A stretch of DNA of 64,000 nucleotides from Amblyomma americanum (Eukaryota > Arthropoda > Arachnida > Ixodida > Ixodidae). Below the pieces are notes generated by a model that saw only the letters and a list, made by a program, of their open reading frames with translations, was not told the DNA's origin and made no database searches. This document shows, one piece after another, positions 42,770 through 54,640 of the stretch. The first letter of the stretch is position 1, and each line of letters starts with the position of its first letter. The translations under genes and the position numbers were made by a program. The stretch is from contig NC_135507.1 in NCBI RefSeq assembly GCF_052857255.1, positions 78,722,850 through 78,786,849 of the forward strand, in the 5' to 3' direction.

Positions 42770-43560
42770 GAATTCAATGATAATTACCAACGTAGCCGAT
42801 TTGATTCCATTGAAAAATTTTGGGCGGCGGTAAAAACAGACGTGTGGCTGTACCCAAGTATGGTGGCTCCAAACGACAATATGACGGCTTCTGAAAGGCC
42901 AAGCTGTTGTAGTGGTTTCTATAAAAGCCGTCTTCTCATCATGGTGTATCGGCGACAAAATAACAAAAAAATTTTTATGGTTTTGTGCTCACCACACAAT
43001 ACACAGGTGGGATTAAGCGCCAACCCAGACATGCGCAAATAAATTTTAAAGGTTGTATCCGGCAGCGCATCCTTGATAGAGATACCTCAAGCTGCTATGA
43101 ATGGCATGATTGCCTGCTCACGAATACCTCATGTGCAGGTAATGTTCATATCTTAAAACAGATCCAGTTGTCATTCTTAACAACTTCTGTCTTCGAAATC
43201 TTGCGGCTGTAATGTACGCTGTAGCTGGGACGATAGGTAGCATGGGGTTATTGAGGGACGCCTTTCTTAGGCAGCCGGCAACTTCATTGGCAGTCACACC
43301 GCTATGACCTGGCACCCATATCATGTGAACAAGGCTCAAATGCGGAGGCAGTAATGAATGGAAGGTGTTTAGGATCGTCGAATCTACATCCGAAGCAAGG
43401 GACGAACAAAAAGAAAGAGAGTCTGTAATGACAGCCACTGAAGATAAAGTTGGCTCTAGTTTGCGAAGAGCAAGCACCACCGCCAGAAACTCCGCTTGGA
43501 AAATTGGGGCGCAGTCAGGAATCCGCACAGACAAAGACCAATCTAGAAGCGGGCAATGTA
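42770..43560 (-). pseudogene. RNase H and zinc-knuckle tail of the I-like element
   Basis: Minus strand: APIFQAEFLAVVLALRKLEP (catalytic Glu), VAVITDSLSFCSSL (Asp), HMIWVPGHSGVTANEVAGCL (His, but the expected Asp is replaced around EVAGC), MLPIVPATAYITAARFRRQK. A frame change then gives LEVSLSRMRCRIQPLKF and NPTCVLCGEHKTIKIFLLFC, the tail knuckle. Confidence 0.8.
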
Positions 43561-43999
43561 TTCCCGCCCCTGCCTTTTCATCACATTGGGAGGCGTCAGT
43601 AGCTACCGTTCAGCTAATAGGTAGGCTTTGTAAATGGTCCTCCAAGAATCGATTTAAAATGCGGGGTGGTAAATGCTTAGCGTTTTTCGGGAAAATGTCG
43701 CCAAAGACAATTTCTATAGAGTACGCACTGTTTTTTTGTTGGCAGGATGTTATACAAAAGAAATTTTAAAGGATAAAGCAAATTTTATACCACAACTACC
43801 AGAGGGTTATGAAATCTAGGCCATTGGACTCCACAAAAAGAAGTCGGTTGGCAACAAAAACAGACAGGGAGCGGTGTGAATCTGCTTCATATATCCTTAG
43901 TTACGTCTGAACAGTTAGGAATTGCAATCTAGATGATAAAGGAGGAATACGGGCTTCAAGATAAAGCACAATATTGGCACAAATTTGGGAAGGCCAAGG

Positions 44000-45300
44000 C
44001 ACAACCGAAGCGCTTCCAGCTCCAAAAGAACGAGCGGGCGAACTTTGTAAGCAGCCGTACCAGAAAACAGCACAGATCAAAATTCTGAAATTAGTCGGAC
44101 ATAAAAAACATAAATCAATTAAAGTGCATCTCTCCGCATTCCAGACAAGGAATTACTTAATCTACGCAACATGCCCATTGCACGAGCCCCTTTCGCTGCG
44201 ACATGGTAAATGTGAGAGCGCCATGTGAGGCTGCCATCATAAATAACACCAAGATATTTTCATGGCTTAACTTGAGGAATATTTTGTCGCTGGTAACTGA
44301 GAGACAGATGAACAGGGTCTTTTATTTGAAAAACAAGTAAAGCGCACATGTTTACATTTAGGTGAGACGTAAGTCACACAACCAACTTTCAAGCAAATTC
44401 AGGTATGATTGCAGGCGCACATAGAGATATTGAACGTCACCTGCAGAATTGAAAAATGAAATTTCTTCCGCATAGACGTACGTGCGAAAGTTTTGATGGC
44501 TGTGTTTAGAGCTCATTAGAATATGAAGAGCACAGGCAACAAGACTTCCTCTTGTGGAACACCTCTTGATTTCTTATATCTTCCAGAATTCACACCATTT
44601 AGTATACAAAAAAACTATATGTTTTCAAAGAATGCAGATATCCACGCAAATAAGCAATTGGGAAACTGCAGAGTATGTAATCTTTGCAATCATATGTGGT
44701 GTTCAACGCTGCCTCAAGCTTTGGCTACATCTAATGTCACCAACGCAGCATGCATTTTTTGGTGCCGTGCAAGACGAATATGACTCTCAAGATCGATGTG
44801 AGCAATCCGTATGAAACATTTTTAATGGAAACCAATTTGACAGGGAGTAAGAATATTATTGCGGTCTTCAAATTTTGAAATACGTTGAAGCACGACCGTT
44901 TCAATTAACTTAACCTCGTTTGGTGACATTGCAATGGGTCTAATATTATCCAGTGAATAGCCACAACCATTGTTATTATGCAAAGGAATCACTTTTGCGA
45001 TTTTCGACGCAGGAGGAATCCACTCTTGTTTGATTGAAAAATTAACCAGCTGCAGTAAGGATCTAGGGGACTCCTCAAAGAGGATCCTTAACATTTTTGA
45101 TGTTACCCTATCAAGGCCAGGAGCAGCAGTTGTTATCCTCAACACAATCGGGGAAAGCTCGGGAAGGGCAATAGGGAGGGGGGGGGGGGGCATGCTGAAG
45201 CTGGTCCACTGACGCCACAAACGCGGAGCGCAAAGGAAGTACAGAGGCGAAACGCTGCTTTTATCTTTTGGCAATTGTCTCAACTGTTTCTATTGCTTCT
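44000..45300 (-). pseudogene. RT of the I-like element, YADD changed to YAEE
   Basis: N-terminal RT is open at 45283-44822: TTAAPGLDRVTSKMLRILFE, WIPPASKIAKVIPLHNNNG, LDNIRPIAMSPNEVKLIETV and LTPCQIGF. After that, frames break but ALVTLDVAKA (motif A) and RTYVYAEEISFFNSAGDVQY (motif C) can be read; both catalytic aspartates of motif C are glutamates (44468-44463). Non-functional. Confidence 0.75.
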
Positions 45301-45479
45301 TGCGGGGTCACAGCACACGAGGGTGAATTTTAAGCAACCGGAATCTTTTTCCGCGATCTTAAGAATCCGAAAAGTGCGCGACGATTTCCTGATTTTAATA
45401 GGAAATTAAAATGCTGAGATTCATAATTTTCTTTCCCTTGTGAGATTGTGCGTTTGAATGTAGCCGCAAAGAACTTATA

Positions 45480-46400
45480 ATCATGCCAATTTTTTGGGCA
45501 CTGACTGTGTGGGAGCTTCTTTCATGCAGTCTTTCTGCGTCTGTAATCCCGCGAGGAATCTGCATTCCACCATCTAGCTGAAGTGTTCCCTCTTGATGTA
45601 CGTACCAAAAATTCGGACTTCTTGAGCCATTCCTCCATAGCCAAGCTTATGCGTTTAGCTGTACGCTTTTCAGTAGAATTAACCGCTGAAGCAAGAGCGG
45701 AGCGCAAAGAAGACTGAAACTGGTCATAGTTTATATATGACTTCAACTGAGAGCACACCGGGGTTAAGCGGCAATTATCAAAAACGATTTGTATGTGATC
45801 GCTAGATGTTCCACAATGCACAGGCGACCAATTGAGCACAGGACGACAAGGGCTGGTTAAAGTGAAATCTAACACAGATCGAATTTGTGCGCGAAGAAAT
45901 GTGGCCGAACCTGAATTCATACACGAAAGTTTGTTGTCAGTAACCCAATCCCAAAGGCGCTAACCACAGAAATCTACCTTAAAGCTTCACGACAGTTGAA
46001 GAGATTAAAGTCCCCGCCCCAGACAATTGACTTCTGACAATTAAGGAGCAGGAGGTCTAGAAGATGGTATCCTGCACACCGCAAGCAAAGAAACATTCAC
46101 TAAATAAAACAGATAGCACCCTGGAATTTCAGTCTAAAGCCAATAACTCAAAGTCTATAGTAGAGGACTGAAAAGTAATCTTAGCCCTGTGACAAAATTT
46201 ACAAGAAACTAGTATGAGTAAGCCTCTTCCTCTTGACTGACGATCTTGTCGAAATGAAGAATAATTTTGCAAATGGAAATGTTTTTCAGATGTAGGCGAA
46301 GTTTCTTGTAAAAAAATTATGTCTAGATTATGTTGAGATAAATCATACAGTAAGTCTCTTGAAGCTGAAATAAGTGACCGGCAGTTCTACTGGAGAACTC
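45480..46400 (-). pseudogene. APE-type endonuclease of the I-like element
   Basis: Minus strand: SRDLLYDLSQHNLDIIFLQE (catalytic Glu block) then QDRQSRGRGLLILVSC, with stops. The C-terminal part is open at 45920-45522 with SVLDFTLTSPCRP, HCGTSSDHIQIVFD (SDH motif) and ARWWNADSSRDYRRRKTA, the linker typical before RT in I-like elements. Confidence 0.7.
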
Positions 46401-46409
46401 TTAACACCC

Positions 46410-47690
46410 CTATGGTTGAGAAATCCGGACAGCAGCAACTGCCTGTCCTAAAATAGTTTCTTTTGGCATAGAGCCATTCTGTTGCTTCTTTGAATTCGGC
46501 TGAGGATGTGGAGAAGAAGTGTTAGACATGGAGGATCCACCGCGTTTGAGGATTCGCGCATCCGAATCTACCATCTCTGCATCACGAATATTTTGAGCAT
46601 TATCTGAATAAGTGGACCGAGGAAGTGGAGAAAGAGCAGTAACTTGTTGTTGAGACTGAGACTGCTCAGGCGAGGAATGTTGAGTCATTAACGAAGGCAT
46701 GGCTGATAGGGCAGAAGTCATTTTAAACTGCATGGCCTGGGTAATCTGCATATCCAGAGAATAAGATATGCACTCTGTGACTGTGGACACTGTCCTGTCA
46801 ATCATCGTAGCCATAGAGGCTTCCACAGAAGTCACTATTGCCTGAGAGATAGATGAACCTAGTATCACTCCTGAACGGGCTGACACACCTACATAGCCGT
46901 GAGCTCTCCAATTTCTGATAATGCCTCGCGACGCGAACAGCGTTTGCGGTCGGTTATATCTAGAATTTGCAATTCTTGATCCCGAGAAAGACAATCCATG
47001 GAATTGGCAGCGTGAAATCAACCACAAAGGCAACACTTCTCGTTTTGATCAGAGCATAAATTTGATGGATGGTCATTGCCGCATTTGCAACAGCGCAAGG
47101 TGGCCTTGCAGCCACGAGCACTATGGCCATATCGCCAGCAATTGCTGCACTGCAGTGGCTTAGACGGAAGTGGATTTACATGGAAGACTAGGGGCCATGC
47201 TTTTATTTCTGAGGGGAACGCAGTACCCGCAACAGTGGCAATAACCGTTTCCGTTGGCACCCGCTCATTGTTCACCTCTCCGCTACAGCGGTACACAGCA
47301 ACAACACCCGCTGCAGAGAGAAGGTCGACGGTCTCAACTGGAGACAAGCAAGAGTCCACACCGCGAACCAAACCTTTTGTGCAGGCCAGATGAGACGGAA
47401 TGAAGCTGTTTACCGAAAGAGACCCAAAAGAAGAGCAGTTTAGAACATCCTTTATGCACGGCATGTCCGGTGAACGGCACAGAATCCCGCCACGTCTAAA
47501 CTGCCTTACCTCAGTGATTGCCTCCTAAAGGGAAGTTCCACCATCCTTTGGCACCAGCGCCATAGGAATGCTGCGGACGCCGGAACGTTGAAAAGCTTCC
47601 AGAGGCATCTCATGAGGCGGTAGGGAAGGCGACCAGGGGGACCTCCCCTGGCCGCGAGACTGTGCAGACATTACCTGAGATTTAGAAACA
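46410..47690 (-). pseudogene. Gag-like ORF1 of the I-like element, three zinc knuckles
   Basis: Minus strand: SAQSRGQGRSPWSPSLPPHE near the start, IPSHLACTKGLVRGVDSCLS, ERVPTETVIATVAGTAFPSE, then CSNCWRYGHSARGC, CCKCGNDHPSNLC and CCLCGXFHAANSMDC (third knuckle crossing a frame break). A Ser/Gln-rich C-terminus (MTQHSSPEQSQSQQQVTALS) ends at 46410. Two frame breaks. An RNA-binding protein of the retroelement particle by family. Confidence 0.75.
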
Positions 47691-47779
47691 CCGCCTGCGC
47701 TATCCACAACACAAGAAAAAAGTTGCAAAGGCACAGGGGGAAAAGGAAAACAGGACCAGCCGCCCAGTACTTAGCCAAT

Positions 47780-47937
47780 CCCTCCTAAATTATTCTGGAG
47801 TCCTCCACTACGGCACCTCTTTCTTCCTTTTTCTTTATCCCTTCGTTTATGCCTTCCTTACGGCGCGGTTAGAGTGTCCACTGAGATATGTGAGACAGTT
47901 ACCGCGAAATTTCCCTTCCTCAAAAACTAAACAAAAC
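47780..47937 (+). mobile_element. SINE 3' half
   Basis: Plus strand: aaattattctggagtcctcc, cggcacctctttcttcc, cttacggcgcggtt and tgagacagttaccgc, ending in an A-rich tail. The head is missing. Inserted next to the 5' end of the I-like element. Confidence 0.85.
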
Positions 47938-48078
47938 ATGTGAGCCGCCGGCGTTTATTGGCGTTGACAACGTTTTAGAGGCCGTTCGTTTTCACGAAAG
48001 GAAAGGCGCACAACCGGCTCAGCAGGTCAGTGGAGACCTCAATCTCGTTTTCATGTTCGTGGCGTTGGTGTCCAACTG

Positions 48079-48394
48079 AATAATAATAATAATAATTGGT
48101 TTTTGGGGAAAGGAAATGGCGCAGTATCTGTCTCATATATCGTTGGACACCTGAACCGCGGCGTAAGGGAAGGGATAAAGGAGGGAGTGAAAGAAGAAAG
48201 GAAGAATAGGTACCGTAGTGGAGGGCTCCGGAATAATTTCGACCACCTGGGGATCTTTAACGTGCACTGACATCGCACAGCACACGGGCGCCTTAGCGTT
48301 TTTCCTCCATAAAAACGCAGCCGCCGCGGTCGGGTTCGAACCCGGGAACTCCGGATCAGTAGTCGAGCGCCCTAACCACTGAGCCACCGCGGCG
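48079..48394 (-). mobile_element. Full-length SINE
   Basis: Minus strand: ccgcggtggctcagtggtta, B box gggttcgaaccc, complete body and (ATT)n tail. No clear target duplication. A GTGCACAGTT hairpin (48398-48427) lies just beyond the head. Confidence 0.92.
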
Positions 48395-48411
48395 GGGGTG
48401 CACAGTTGTGT

Positions 48412-49067
48412 AATCTGAACTGTGCACAACTGGGCTTTCTTCGGAAAGCAGAAAAAAAGGACCACGTGAGACATATCGTGTAGGAAACAATTTTTTGAGA
48501 GGTTTCTGAAGGTGATGTACAACTTTGCGTATCACACTTGGGATCTGCAGCGAATACTTAAAAAATTGAATTAAGCAAAGCAAATGAATTATTTCAGGGA
48601 AAAATAAAAATAGGCTGAGTAGCTCTAGGTTATTGCCAATATTATGCACTCTATTTCATTCTCGTCCGACGAAGCTTTCATTTTTAAAACCTTGCCTAAA
48701 TTTGTCATACGCAATTATGCGAGGGGCAGAATTTCTCAGGCAGCAATGAGCATATTGGGTCAAACCAAAGACTTAGACAGAATAATTGAATTGATATGGG
48801 TCCCGGCTCACTCGGGGAGCCATGGTAACGAAGCGGCACACATAACAGCTCGAGGATTCGTCAGCCGAGCAGGGGACGCTGTCGTTGCTGAGTGTTCTTC
48901 GAAGGACGGCCTATCATCTTTTCACGATATTACTAATCATTTTAAGCTTGAAAGGAGGATATTCCCTCCTCCAGACAAAGCCTTTAATAAGGAGCAGGAG
49001 ACCACTTGGAGGCGACTCCAGACGCGATCCTTCATGACGCCTTACCTGTTGTCAAAGTTCTTGGAGT
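48412..49067 (+). pseudogene. I-like RT scrap plus RNase H C-terminal half
   Basis: 48415-48460 reads SELCTTGL, like the KKSELCT end of the cassette RT fragment. 48650-49067 reads FVIRNYARGRISQAAMSILG, RIIELIWVPAHSGSHGNEAA, HDITNHFKLERRIFPPPDKA and TTWRRLQTRSFMTPYLLSKF. The RNase H start and the final zinc knuckle are missing. It joins directly to cassette copy 3. Confidence 0.7.
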
Positions 49068-49104
49068 AACGAGTGTTAGCTGCTTGTTAGCGCGATTTGT
49101 TGTC

Positions 49105-50876
49105 CATTCGATGTAGTGCCACGAGATTAGGGTACTTTTCCTTACCTCACGGCGAGCGGGTGCCTTCCGCCTTCAGGTGAAATATTTGTGACCAATTAGG
49201 GCTGGAAAAGTTTTTCGACTCTTTGGAGGGAGGGCCATTTTTCTTACCTGAAGGCGGTAGGTGCCCCGAATGAATGAATGAATCAACGAGAACTTTCTTA
49301 TCCATCGAGAAGGTGCCCCCAAATCCTCGGTCCCGCCACTCAGGCCCGGGACGAGGGTAGGGCATCCTCCGCAGATTAAGTGAAGATGCATTCCCTCTTT
49401 AAGGCCTCAGCCGCTAGGCGGGTGGCTTGCTGCTGGATGGCGGGGTCCTCGCTCCGCAGCGAAACTTGTCAGGCTTCTATAGTGTTGATGATGTTTAAAC
49501 CGGCGCCTGGGGAATCGGCGCATTCCAAAATTAAGTGATGAAGAGTGCCCCTTTCACCACAATTCGCCATGAGGTACGAAATTGTGAGCTACCGAGTGTT
49601 GACGTCACGGCCGCCATATTAAGCCTGACCATAGCTAAATATGAGCGTAATTAAGCTATGCCGGTGTGTGAAGGGTTGTACTCATTGACCCCGTTAAGAA
49701 TCGCCATTAGTGCAATCATGACATCATCTCTTAAATAATTATAAGCAATGAATTTAAGCCTAACAATAAATAAATAATAACTTCATTAGCTAATTTCGGT
49801 GTCTAACGAGTTCTACTGACCTATACGATTCCAAATATCTAATTTGTTTTAGGATGGCCTCATTAATTACTTATTATAAGCGAGTAACCATACACACGTG
49901 TCTAGGTAGTTATGTCACAAAATCAGTGACCTTAGCACTCATTCACCAATCCGATATACAAAAGACGTCTACAAATCAATCACTCACTGGGTTGCTCTAC
50001 GGATTTACTATGGGGCCGCCATCTTCAATTCTTTGGTTTCACGCCGAAGGGAGGTGGTAGCCCACCCCACGAAATCGTGAAATGTCATGAAATAAGAGCT
50101 AACGCTCTAAAAACTTTATACATCTTTGAAATATCTTTACACTTTGCCTGTCCCAGTACTCGATTTTTATTTTGCTATTAGTCACCTAAGGTACTTAACA
50201 AGGCACTGTGATCAGCGAATCGCGAATTGCCAGGCTATTACCGATCAGCATTCACTGCTAACTCTTCTCAGTCCACGGTCCTGAATACATGATTTTAACG
50301 CGCGGTGAATAGTACTGAATAGACATTGTCGCCCTGTACTGACGTCCTTTCTTACTTGGATTATATCACTTTCCTTACGGGTATATATTGTAGCTATAAG
50401 GCCTCTATAGTTGCATTTTTCAGCAGCTTTGCATATTTATCTTCTAAACACTGGAAAAGCAATGCCTACTGAACTGCCATGGATTCAATAAAGTGAAACG
50501 TTTTGTCCTAATATACGCAGGACAATATCGGGGTTGCCTATATTCTGTGTATATCTCCTATCACATAGTTCAAGGTGTAAATATGGGGCCATAGCCGCTA
50601 GGCCCGTTAGGAAGGCCTGCTACCTTCTTTGGTCAATGAAAGTCTGAGATTCCTGAAACTTTTCAACGATTACCTTAGTGAATACCTTGCATGATGATGG
50701 TATGTTTGCTGATGCAAGCTGTGCTTCTCTGGTATCGAGAAATTCTTTTGCTAAGCTTATCCCGCTGTCTCTGGTGTAGGAAATCCTTATTGAACTCTGG
50801 TATTACATGTAGAGTATTTTCAGCACTCAGAGCTAATTTCGCGCTCCTAAATGCACGGGAGGCGTTGCAGTAAATT
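49105..50876 (+). repeat. Mosaic repeat cassette, copy 3 (without LTR and SINEs)
   Basis: Direct homologue of about 5340-7690. It lacks the LTR/tRNA block (junction near 49735-49765) and the SINE at 6992-7206, and has only three TGAA units. It carries ~120 bp at 49290-49410 and ~150 bp at 50470-50620 that copy 1 lacks. No coding sequence. Confidence 0.8.
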
Positions 50877-53040
50877 TTTGAACAAAAAAAACTGCTAATG
50901 GTGAGTAGAACCCCAACCCGGTTAAAAAAAAAATTGATTCACATTTGAAATAATTTGCACATTTGCCTACACTTAAACGCTCGGATAATGATGTGACACA
51001 TTCGGGAGCTCCTAGAAAGCTGCCGCACTATTCACGCCGGACGTCCATGAGAAGTTGTCGCTCGGAATGTTCAGGAAAATTTCATTTCGTGTGCCGTGTG
51101 CATCTTTATTTCCTTTGTCTGCACTTTGTTCGGTGCTTTAGCTCGGCTTAAAGTACGGCAACAAATACGCATTTTTTTTCTTATCGCATTCCTATCGTGG
51201 CAAGATCAGACTGATTTCTGAAGCATGAAAAGTGAATGAGGTTCATTGTCTTCACTGTAATTTCTAGAATAGCCTAACTTCGAGCCCTCAGCGGAGTAAC
51301 ACTCCAAACAGCTGAATACAGTCACTAAACTATTGAATTTGCCACGCTTAAAGAAATTAAGTTTCGAGCCATTTTTGTTGGATGAACACAAGCCACGCAG
51401 GGGCAGATGCATCTCGCGTCTTGTGCTCGGCAGCAAAATTTGCAATTAAAAAAAATTTTCTTTTCATTCGTTGCGAACCACCTAGCTTCGCTACATGCAT
51501 TGTAGACGTTCAGGTTCACCGATTTGCAAGAATGCATGTTTCAATGATTGAATGGTTGCTTCGCATGATAATCTCTGGATTATTTCACTCACGTAGCGCT
51601 TGATGATTTTTGCTATAGGTTTATTGCTCTTTAATTGAACTGGTAGTAAGCAGCAATAGGAAAGGACGACTGTCACAAGTTGCGGTGGACAAGCGAGACC
51701 GGGCTGCAAGAGAAGGCAAATGAAATGAAAATTGTTTTTTAAGGAAAGGAAGTGACACGTCTGACATACCTCTGTTTTGGGCGCAGTGGGGCCGTGCGGG
51801 CACGCATGAATCTTGCGGTGAGCGGCGAACAACGCAGCGGACATTCAAAACGCGTTCACCACGAAGCTTGCGAATATATTTATTTATTTATTTATTTGAA
51901 ATATTGCCAATCTCTAGTTGAGACCTTAGCAGGTGGGCATTACACGTATCACAGCAGAGGATAACATTTCTAAAAGCGGCTGTGCGAAAGACTGCTATAA
52001 ATTACAGTTCATATCACAGAAAATAAAACTGAAAAAGAAGTTGACAGATTTGCTGAATTAACTGAAGAAAAAAACATGCTCGTTAGAAAACATGAACATT
52101 AACTTGGGCACAACACGTGGTGTACTCCTTAAAATAGACAAAAATGCAGAAAAAACTTTCTAACCACTCCTCTAGTTTTCAAACACGGCTTCTAGTTCGG
52201 TTCAAAAATTTGAAAATGAATCGGCGTTAGTTATGAATTCGTCTAGACGGTTCCATTTTCTTGTTACTAGCGGGAAAAAAGAATTTTTGAAAGTGTCACT
52301 GTGATAAGGATATTCGGTTAGCGTATACACGTGCTGGTTTCTTAATGCACGTTTTAGTGACAGTGAAATGTACTTTGATGAATCGATCTTAAAAGTGTTA
52401 TTAAAAGTGCTGCCCGTTCGTTCGGCGCGGAAGCTATGCTGGCGTTTGTGGCATCGGGTTGGTTGAGAACTGTGTGCCGACGAACTAAGACTTCAACTTG
52501 TGTCCCGCACGTTTCGGCAAGGCGCCCAGCAGCGCTTCTACATGGTTTGCCGCTCAGCGCGTCCGTTTCACCGTACGTAGCGAACCGATATGTTTAACGG
52601 GCGAGGCGTCGCGCCGAACGGGCGATGGCGTTAAGTGGACTCCCTGGCAGTGCTCAACAAACTGTCGCGTTCCACTCTTAAATGCTAAGCTTAAGGGTCC
52701 TAGATTTTTTTTGCAATGCGAATATGAGGCGACGGTGACGAAGAATTTTCCAGTCCACCAAGTCCGCGAAGCTTATCCAGCGCCACATGGCGACCATTAC
52801 AGGCGGGCTGCTTTATTTCGCCCTACCGTCTCTCATGCTTTCACCCCACCTTTCCTCCTTATTGTAACGCCTGTGGCGTGCCCAGGTCCACACTTTTTCA
52901 CTACCTTCGGGAACATCCTTCCCCACAGGCAGTACCCCCATCCCCAATCCCACTCATTGTTCCTGGGAGGCTGCTTTACGGACCGCTCAGCCCGCCGGCC
53001 AGAAATGGCTGGTGGATCGGGCCTTATGTGAGGCACAAGC
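50877..53040. other. Unassigned region
   Basis: No protein family recognised. A (TTTA)n run sits at 51877-51897. 52380-53030 is more GC-rich with a long plus-strand frame (52498-53031) that lacks an ATG start and any motif I know. A minus frame at 51844-51491 is likewise unrecognised. Confidence 0.4.
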
Positions 53041-53222
53041 CCGTGGACTCCTTAGTAAAACACGTTGCGGGGCTAGTTGGTTATGCATATTCTTTCGTTA
53101 AAATTTAAGCAGCGCTAACTTTTAGCACGAATACACAGAAGACATGACAGGACGGGCGCTGTCATGTCTTCTGTGTATTCGTCCTAAAAGTTAGCGCTGC
53201 TTAAATTTTAACCGTGGACTCC
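53041..53222. repeat. Foldback: 53-bp inverted arms, flanked by 12-bp direct repeats
   Basis: Arms 53098-53150 and 53159-53211 match at 52 of 53 positions around an 8-nt spacer (gacgggcg). ccgtggactcct occurs at 53041-53052 and 53211-53222. Arm sequence (agcgcta...cgaatacacaga) resembles the agcgcttgtc..gtgttcgtcc 3' end of the Penelope-like arms. Confidence 0.85.
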
Positions 53223-53327
53223 TGGACCTGTAGGAGGCCACCATGGAAGATCATTTTTTCTTTTTTTTTCTAATAAAAGTTGCTTCCATCCATCATCCAT
53301 CCACGAAGCCTCGGCTATTCAATGATA

Positions 53328-53731
53328 TAGGCACTCGACTGCTGCGCCAGAGTACACGCGATCAATCCAGTCGGCTGAGACGGCGTTTCGATAGAGACAA
53401 ACCGCAAACGCACCAGTGTGCTGTGTAATGCCAGTGGAGATTAAAGACCTCCAGATGGTGGAAATTATTCCGGAGCCCTTCACTATGGCACCTCTTCCTT
53501 TGTTGTTTCCTCCTTTATCCCTTCCCTTACGGCGCAGTTCGGGTGTCCACCCAGACATGCGAGACAGTTACTGTGTTATTTCCTTTCTTCAAAAATGTAA
53601 ATTGTAAATTGATTGTAGGAGAAAAGAAATGGCGCAGTATCTCACATCTCGGTGGACACCTAGACTACGCTGTAAGGGAAGGATTAAAGGAGGAACTTAT
53701 GAAAGGAAGGAAGAAAGAGGTTTCTTAGAGG
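53328..53731. repeat. SINE composite, locus 2, left part
   Basis: 53335-53605 is a plus-strand SINE variant (caccagtgtgctgtg, ggagcccttcactatggc, gtgtccacccagacatgcga). 53612-53731 is a minus-strand SINE body, tail to tail with it. This matches 8440-8690. It is interrupted at 53731/53732 by a younger SINE and resumes at 54641. Confidence 0.75.
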
Positions 53732-54010
53732 AATAATAATATTGATTGGTTTTTGGGGAAAGGAAATGGCGCAGTATCTGTCTCATATATCGTTGGACAC
53801 CTGAACTGCGCCGTAAGGGAAGAGATAAGGGAGGGAGTGAAAGAAGAAAGGAAGAAAGGGGTGCCGTAGTGGAGGGCTCCGGAATAAATTCGACCACCTA
53901 GGGATCTTTAACGTGCACTGACATCGCACAGCAAACGGGAGCCTTAGCGCTTTTCTTCCATAAAAACGCAGCCGCCGCGGTCGGGTTCGAACCCGGGAAC
54001 TCCGGATCAG
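53732..54010 (-). mobile_element. SINE with fold-back head, split by a MITE
   Basis: Minus strand: tail, body and B box gggttcgaacccg up to ctgatccgga. On the far side of the MITE, 54616-54640 (gtatccgaagttcccgggtt...) is the same head in opposite orientation. So before the MITE arrived, this SINE ended in a palindrome, as at 41561. Confidence 0.8.
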
Positions 54011-54012
54011 TA

Positions 54013-54613
54013 GAGAGTTTTAGTTTCACGTACGTAGAGGTTTCACGTACGTAGAACTCTTACTGGTGACCAGTGCGCATGCGCAGAACGCAAAGTGTAT
54101 GCGCGAGTCTCACGTACGTACGTGAGATTCGGATTTTTACGTTGCGGGCTTTGCGGTGCTTGCGTGCGTAGCGTTGACAAACATGGCGACACCCTTCTTT
54201 CTGCTTCACAACGATAACAGCTTCGTCGCTAATCCCTTGACGCGATATCGTGTTCTAAACTGTTGTATTCGCCTTCAATTTGCCCATTATTACCCTCGCA
54301 TAAGGTTTCAAGCGACAAATAGCTTTTGTTTTTCAGACAGGAAGGAGATTTTTCAGCTGTTAAGCCTGACGAAGCAGTGTTGGTCGTCGTCATAGCAACG
54401 GTCTCGCTATGAATAGCTTGGCTTAAAGACTTGTCTTGGATGATAAAGGCTACAATCAGTGTCTGTGTTTCTTAGTAGATGGCGCTAGGCGTAACGCGCG
54501 GCGTGCTTCGCGTACGTGTACCTATAAGGGTTTCAAACGATCTGCGCGCAGGCTAAGTAGACTTCTCACGTTTGCGTACGTGAACCCTCTACGTACGTGA
54601 AACTAAAACTCTC
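54013..54613. mobile_element. 601-bp TA-flanked MITE with 39-bp TIRs
   Basis: Left TIR 54013-54051 and right TIR 54575-54613 match at 38 of 39 positions, beginning GAGAGTTTTAGTTTCACGTA. TA lies at both ends (54011-54012, 54614-54615). CACGTACG motifs are frequent, including a 20-bp palindrome tctcacgtac/gtacgtgaga near 54099-54118. A 60-codon frame from ATG 54183 (MATPFFLLHNDNSFVANPLT) may be the start of a lost transposase. A TA target suggests a Tc1/mariner-like family, but other TIR families are possible. Confidence 0.75.
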
Positions 54614-54640
54614 TAGTATCCGAAGTTCCCGGGTTCGAAC

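Larger units (their letters stand above)
42600..47690 (-). mobile_element. Near full-length degenerate I-like non-LTR retrotransposon
   Basis: Minus-strand order: ORF1 with three zinc knuckles (47690-46410), APE endonuclease (46400-45480), RT (45300-44000), RNase H (43560-43118) and a C-terminal CCHC tail (to about 42770). This gag-EN-RT-RNH arrangement defines I-like elements. About 5 kb in total with many stops and frameshifts, and a catalytic RT change (YAEE). The tail is the same family as the fragment at 1554-2021. Confidence 0.8.

Noticed and set aside
52498..53031. 177-codon plus-strand ORF
   Set aside because: No ATG start, GC-rich, no recognised motif; open by composition.
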